DNA of 64,000 nt from Rhizomucor pusillus (taxonomy: Eukaryota; Mucoromycota; Mucoromycetes; Mucorales; Lichtheimiaceae): the NCBI GenBank assembly GCA_900175165.2, contig FWWN02000670.1, positions 94,371 through 158,370 of the forward strand, written 5' to 3'. The notes beneath the pieces are model-generated. The model did no database searches and had not been told where the DNA came from. It saw nothing but the letters and a program-made list of their open reading frames with translations. The position numbers were made by a program, and so were the translations under genes. Positions 60,946 through 64,000 of the stretch are shown here, one piece after another (the stretch's first letter is position 1; the number at the start of each line of letters is the position of its first letter).

Positions 60946-62505
60946 ATGAAGTTTTACACGGGCGATGAAAGCGGTCTAGTCAAAAGTACGTGTAAAAGAG
61001 GAACAAACGCATTGCTTATGTTGTGATTGACGGCGTGATAAATCGTTAGTGGTGATTCCGCCCATTGAGGTGGAAGACGAATCAATTCGACGAAAACGGG
61101 CACGAAAATCAGACGATCTCGCCAACAAGGAAGGACCGCAACCGACGATCCAGGTCTTCGGGAAAGTGGACAAGACGAAAGCTATTCAGAAAATGCAATG
61201 GGGAAAGCTGGACGACAAGAAACAGGCAAGATCGCGAGCGTGATCTATCGTGCAAGGAAAAGCTCACATTGTACGCGCTTACATAGATTGTCGTTGGACG
61301 AAGGAACGGACAAGTGGATTTCATGTGCCCTGAAACTGGAAGTGTTGTGAGGACCTACAAGGATGAAACTGTTGGTGCTGAGAAAGATCAGGCAGCATTT
61401 GTCGGTTTGCATATCACGGACAGGTACCGCCCCAATCTTCCGGCATGATAAACGATGGAATTTAGCTAATTGTATGCCTAGTCATCTTGTAACATGTACT
61501 TCCAAGGGTCGTGTTTCCTATACTTCATTGTCATCATACTCTGCTACATCCAATCCCAACACAACAACATGCATATCGGAAAACATAGGCACCCACCTGT
61601 CCACCATGCGAGTTCACCCGTTGCGCTCGAATTTATTTGCTATTGGCGGCAAGGACAGAGAAAATGATTTACAGATATTTGACGCCAACGTACTATCGAC
61701 ATCGGTGACTGAATCTCAGGAAGAAAACGCTGCAAACATGACAAAGTTCGAAAAGAAGAAGGCAAAGAACAAGGGTTTGCTGTTCCAAGCGAAAAATGTA
61801 AAGTATACGACCCTCGAAAGATATAATTAGATGGTCTCTTTCTGACATGTATTTTTCAAGGTTCCGCGAGATATGCTCGATTTGGACGTTCCTATTTACA
61901 TCCGAGACTTGCAATTCATGAACGAAGAAGGTACCAAACTTGCCACTGCTACGCATTATCATCAGGTATTGTATAAAATTGCGTCAATGTGTGAACTAGT
62001 GTGTGTGATTGACACGCGGGTTTCGGATCAGATCCGATTATATGATACCAAAGCACAGCGACGACCCGTGCATGACTGGAGCATTGGCGTGCATCCTTTA
62101 ACGTTCCTCCGTGTCGGCAGGAATTACAATGAAGTTATCTATGGAGATACACAAACAAACACTGGCATTGTTGATATCCGAACGGGCAAACCTTTGCAGT
62201 TCAAGGGTTTCATGGGTGCAGTAACAGATGTCCAGGTTGTTCCCCAAGCGAGCTTCTCTTCCTCTGAATCTGCAGATTGCAAATTTGCGAGCGTATCCAT
62301 AGACAGATTCCTGCGGGTACATGAAATGTCATCCAAGTTCCGCAAAATGGAACACAAGATTTATCTCAAGCAACGCATGACAGCTATTCTTGCAGACGAG
62401 GATTACAAGGAACCAGAAAAGGAAGAAAAGGAGGACGAGGAGGAAGAAGCTATGTGGGAGGCTATGGAGAAGATAGAGGACCACGGAAAGCGGAAAAGAC
62501 AGTAA
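60946..62505 (+). CDS. NSA1: ribosome biogenesis protein NSA1 (WDR74)
   Basis: Six exons: 60946-60985, 61050-61225, 61287-61423, 61482-61797, 61861-61965 and 62032-62505; 415 residues. The start MKFYTGDESGLVK and the blocks QMDF-type IVVGRRNGQVDFM, LSTMRVHPLRSNLFAIGGK and SIDRFLRVHEM mark the Nsa1/WDR74 WD40 propeller, which joins pre-60S particles with Rix7/NVL2. The end is acidic then basic (EEEAMWEAMEK ... KRKRQ). The second intron begins GCAAGA; no GT close by keeps the frame. Poly(A) signal AATAAA overlaps the stop region. Confidence 0.9.
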
Positions 62506-62680
62506 TAAAGACCACAAGTACATTTCTTCTCCATCATTCACATGCTGGCCCCAAAAATTTACCTCGTCCTCGCTGTGCATTACACTTTAAATTCCCACAT
62601 GTAACTCCCTTTCTCTCTCTTCCTGTGCCACCCCTTCATTTCTTTATTCTTTGTCCTATCCATTGTTCAAGGATATAAAC

Positions 62681-63502
62681 ATGGCATCTTCAGAGTCTGA
62701 AGTTCTCGTTTCGATCGTCGATCACGTTGCTACAGTGACATTGAACCGACCTAAACGTGGGAACGCCTTGACGGCAACCATGAACGATCGGCTTTTACAA
62801 ATCCTGCCCGAACTTGCCAACGATCCCAGCGTCCGAGTGCTCGTCTTGACCGGTGCAGGCAAGTACTTTTGTACGGGCATGGATCTCTCAGCCTCAGGCG
62901 CATCCGATCCAGAAATGGCCAAGGCCGGTTTCCAAAAGGGCCTCCAAGTATTTGATGCGCTGTATCGATTTCCTAAACCTGTCATTGCGCGCGTCAACGG
63001 ACCTGCACTCGGAGGAGGCGTCGGTCTCGTGTTTACGACAGATATTCGCATCGCCGTACAGGATGCCTACTTTGCGTTGACAGAAGTAAAACGCGGCATC
63101 ATTCCAGCCATTATTTCGCAATACATCGTTCCCGAAGTAGGAAGCCAAAAAGCGCGCGAATATATGCTCACCGGTCGACGGGTGCCTGCCCAGGAAGCCC
63201 TGCCGTACTTGAGCGCGGTCGTGCCTGCCGATGCACTGGACACTCGAGTCAAATCGTACGTCGACATGTTGGTCGAATCAGCTCCCGGAGCCATGGCCGA
63301 TATTAAACGACTTGTTGACGGTGCTGCACACGGCGCGGATAAAGAAGAGCACGGACGACTCCAAGAATTCGTACAGGCTGCGTATTTGAAAATGATGCAG
63401 TCGGACGAAGCAGCCTACGGGATCATGTCGTTCCTCAACAAGCAGAAGCCTGACTGGAACGCATTCTTACGAGATAAGAGTGCTAACAACTCCAAACTCT
63501 AA
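62681..63502 (+). CDS. peroxisomal crotonase (enoyl-CoA hydratase/isomerase family)
   Basis: An intronless frame of 273 residues. Crotonase motifs are LNRPKRGNAL, KYFCTGMDLS and the oxyanion loop GPALGGGVG. The first hydratase Glu (in GGGxE) is Gly115; the second is kept as Glu135 in LTEVKRGIIP. This is the layout of delta3,delta2-enoyl-CoA isomerases more than of two-Glu hydratases. It ends SKL, a PTS1 peroxisomal import signal, so beta-oxidation of unsaturated acids is the likely role. No introns, unlike most neighbours. Confidence 0.85.
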   Translation: MASSESEVLVSIVDHVATVTLNRPKRGNALTATMNDRLLQILPELANDPSVRVLVLTGAGKYFCTGMDLSASGASDPEMAKAGFQKGLQVFDALYRFPKPVIARVNGPALGGGVGLVFTTDIRIAVQDAYFALTEVKRGIIPAIISQYIVPEVGSQKAREYMLTGRRVPAQEALPYLSAVVPADALDTRVKSYVDMLVESAPGAMADIKRLVDGAAHGADKEEHGRLQEFVQAAYLKMMQSDEAAYGIMSFLNKQKPDWNAFLRDKSANNSKL

Positions 63503-64000
63503 ATGATACCAAACGATCATATTTTGTAAGCATACCTTGTATTCTGTAGATGGGTGAGAAATAGGAAATTTTGAGAATCAGTAAATCACACCCAAAGAGT
63601 TTGGAAAAAAAAGAAAAGATGCGCACCAGCATTCCCGCGCGCGAACACGTTGCCAATGCCGTCGTTTTATCAGTGATGATTGTGGTGTGACCTACAGGTT
63701 TTTCAAAAAATTGTTGGCGCATTGATCCACAATATGGATTTGCACATTTATCAATTTATTTTATAACAAAGCATCACAAGAAAATGATTAGATCGGCAAC
63801 GCAAAAGGAATCTTTTGCTTCATCGTACTCCAGTAGATGGAACTATTTATTCACATTTGGAACATTTTGTTGACGGCATTGCTGACTGTATGGTATCCTA
63901 AATACCTTTATGAAAGAAACGCGCGACAACTTATCAATCACAATGATATTAAAATAACAATACAAAAGTAACAACCATGTTTTAAAATCCTGAAAAGTCT
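63503..64000. other. intergenic to window end
   Basis: AT-rich, no coding signal beyond short shadows. An unrelated gene could lie beyond the window. Confidence 0.45.

Overview
The window is nuclear DNA of a fungus, most likely an early-diverging one of the Mucoromycota (Mucorales type). The genes are split by many short introns (about 40-105 nt) and carry fungal signatures: an Erf4-type palmitoyltransferase subunit, a DysF-domain peroxin, a Crz1-like factor, a fungal GH18 chitinase and THI4. A DDRGK1/UFBP1 homologue is present, which most Dikarya are thought to lack. The species cannot be fixed from the sequence alone. I rebuilt about 24 protein-coding genes exon by exon; every listed exon chain stays in frame.

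Layout. 1-4.5 kb is gene-poor and holds a 1.79-kb inverted-repeat element with TA target duplications, apparently of Tc1/mariner type and without a recognisable transposase. 4.5-14.3 kb holds a DysF peroxin, a nitronate monooxygenase, an acetate-transporter-family membrane protein, an aldo/keto reductase with a decayed tandem copy beside it, and a ten-exon chitinase. 16.3-21 kb holds a gamma-glutamyltransferase-like hydrolase, ribosomal protein eL13 and a ubiquitin-conjugating enzyme. 21-32 kb is mostly gene-poor, with an SNF2 helicase remnant, repeats and an assembly gap, but also a small secreted cysteine-rich protein and THI4. 32-51.5 kb is dense: ERF4, ORC5, DDRGK1, an ankyrin protein, a phospholipase B1-type esterase, an alpha-arrestin, ECD/SGT1, a broken RidA gene, a COPI-associated-family membrane protein, an AVT-type amino acid transporter, CIA1 and a SCOC-like protein. 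54-63.5 kb holds a FAR1-like transcription factor, a Crz1-like zinc-finger factor, a proline-rich protein, NSA1/WDR74 and a PTS1-tagged crotonase.

The genes are housekeeping and metabolic functions and do not form one pathway cluster. The most unusual signals lie in gene architecture. Eight of about 83 reconstructed introns start with GC rather than GT, all with the donor GCAAG, and in seven of them no GT alternative keeps the frame. Several exons are tiny, including a 7-nt micro-exon that encodes the catalytic D-W-E of the chitinase. Duplication and decay are also visible: the AKR copy, the RidA pseudogene, the SNF2 remnant and the inverted-repeat element.
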